Of a stretch of 6,748 nucleotides of DNA, positions 5,859 to 6,748 are shown piece after piece. The position numbers and the translations under genes are program-made. Within the stretch, counting starts at the first letter, position 1; each line of letters begins with the position of its first letter. The DNA comes from Actinomycetota bacterium (GTDB lineage: Bacteria > Actinomycetota > Actinomycetes > Nanopelagicales > Nanopelagicaceae): contig WLRE01000073.1 in NCBI GenBank assembly GCA_009698045.1, positions 1-6,748 on the forward strand, in the 5' to 3' direction. The notes beneath the pieces are model-generated. The model was not told the DNA's origin and ran no database searches. It saw only the letters and a list, made by a program, of their open reading frames with translations.

Positions 5859-6748
5859 TTATTATTTGTATGCATGATGTTGCGGTGCTTATCGACATAC
5901 CGTTCTAAATAGTAAACCTCTCCGGTTGGACCAGTAGATCGCTTAAGTACCGTGGTCAATAGCGCTAATTCAGTTGCGCTTAATTCAATCTCTGGAATTT
6001 GCAGATTAGAGTCGAGATGAGAGATGTTGCGAGCTCCAACAATTACGCCTTTAACTCCAGAACAGCTCAACATATAGGCCGATGCAATAGTTGCAATATC
6101 AGTGTCATGATTGTCGGCGACGGTTTTGAGAGCTTGAAGCAGCTCTTGAAATAGATCCCAGCCGCCAAATTCTTCGATGATTAGTTGGTATTTCACAGCG
6201 GAGCGAGTTTCTACTTTTTCAGGGGCAGAAACACCGAGGAACTTCTCTGATAGCAACCCACCAGCGACCGTTCCGTAACAGAGAATTCCGATGTCGTTAT
6301 CAGCACAGTATTGAGATAGGCCCTCTTCAGCACGACGATCCAGAATTGAATATTGGATCTGAATACTCGCTGGCTTAAATCCTGCAGCAACAATCTCTTT
6401 AACATGCGGCAAATCAAAATTAGTAATACCTATATGGCGGATCTTGCCCTCATTTTTCAATTTAAAGAGCTCTTCCATCGCGACTAAATAGCTATTCGCT
6501 TCATACCGCCACCAGTGAAGTTGCACGAGATCAACTTGCTCGACACCGAGACGATTTAGCGAGCGATGAACAATCGTACGAACATCAGAACGATCGAAAT
6601 TATCTAGGGATTTTTCGTTAGGCACATACTTAGTATGCAATTGCACCATATCTCGACTATCAAGCCGTTTTACCGCTCGACCGATGAGTTCTTCTACGCC
6701 GGTATAAATGTCGCCAAAATCTAGAGTAGAAATTCCAGCTTCAATAAA
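5855..6748 (-). CDS. Aldo/keto reductase (N-terminus outside window)
   Basis: The frame is open from the right edge (codon 6746-6748) to a TAA (complement of 5855-5857), giving 297 visible residues; about 20-40 N-terminal residues are missing. This is a (beta/alpha)8 NAD(P)H-dependent oxidoreductase reducing aldehydes or ketones. All four catalytic residues are visible: Asp10 and Tyr15 in LDFGDIY, Lys40 in HTK, and His78 in VQLHWW. HIGITNF, a GGLLSEKFLG segment, FGGWDLFQELL, and the cofactor-phosphate region GVIVGARNISHLDSNL (233-248) follow in the expected order. The GGLLSEKFLG/GGW segment and the tail GEVYYLERYVDKHRNIM recall a clade also found in plants and fungi. The ATG at 6647-6649 is internal and lies after the catalytic Asp and Tyr. 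The natural substrate is unknown. The gene meets the small plus-strand gene tail-to-tail with a 4-bp overlap and no terminator between them. Confidence 0.9.
   Translation of the reverse strand, partial: FIEAGISTLDFGDIYTGVEELIGRAVKRLDSRDMVQLHTKYVPNEKSLDNFDRSDVRTIVHRSLNRLGVEQVDLVQLHWWRYEANSYLVAMEELFKLKNEGKIRHIGITNFDLPHVKEIVAAGFKPASIQIQYSILDRRAEEGLSQYCADNDIGILCYGTVAGGLLSEKFLGVSAPEKVETRSAVKYQLIIEEFGGWDLFQELLQALKTVADNHDTDIATIASAYMLSCSGVKGVIVGARNISHLDSNLQIPEIELSATELALLTTVLKRSTGPTGEVYYLERYVDKHRNIMHTNNN

Noticed and set aside
6647..6649. ATG as the start of the aldo/keto reductase
   Set aside because: The frame stays open to the window edge and encodes the catalytic Asp and Tyr upstream of this Met, so the Met is internal.

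Overview
The window looks like ordinary chromosomal DNA from a mid-GC bacterium (GC in the mid-40s percent by eye). The compact gene spacing, TANNNT-type -10 elements, a possible leaderless GTG start and the general look of the proteins fit a streamlined actinobacterium, such as the freshwater acI/Nanopelagicales group. That placement is an impression from the sequence, not a proof.

Layout: (1) Bases 2-610, plus strand: the C-terminal 202 residues of a DAO-type FAD-dependent oxidoreductase, cut by the left edge. (2) Bases 610-641: a hairpin with T-tracts on both sides, serving as a terminator for two convergent genes. (3) Bases 660-5447, minus strand: a complete branched-chain amino acid/HAAT-type ABC importer, transcribed in the order livH, livM, livG, livF, livK (permease, permease, ATPase, ATPase, binding protein). 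The first four genes are packed with 1-bp overlaps or a 1-bp gap. The binding-protein gene follows after a 145-bp gap that holds a small hairpin and possibly its own promoter. (4) Bases 5448-5537: a short divergent control region with a plausible livH promoter whose -10 box lies between the arms of an inverted repeat. (5) Bases 5538-5858, plus strand: a small protein resembling the TIGR04076 family, function unknown. (6) Bases 5855-6748, minus strand: an aldo/keto reductase cut by the right edge. It ends tail-to-tail with the small gene, and the two stop codons share one TTAA.

How the genes work together: LivK should capture the substrate outside the membrane, LivH and LivM form the channel, and LivG and LivF hydrolyse ATP. 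The substrate cannot be read from sequence; branched-chain amino acids are the default for the family, but amides, urea and other amino acids are handled by relatives. livK shows much stronger codon bias than livF (Lys AAG 31 of 32, against 9 of 16), as expected if the binding protein is made in excess. The flanking oxidoreductases are on separate transcripts, so no metabolic link to the transporter is claimed.

No undescribed system is evident. The best leads are regulatory: the livH promoter/inverted-repeat arrangement, the livK leader, and the overlapping convergent stop codons.
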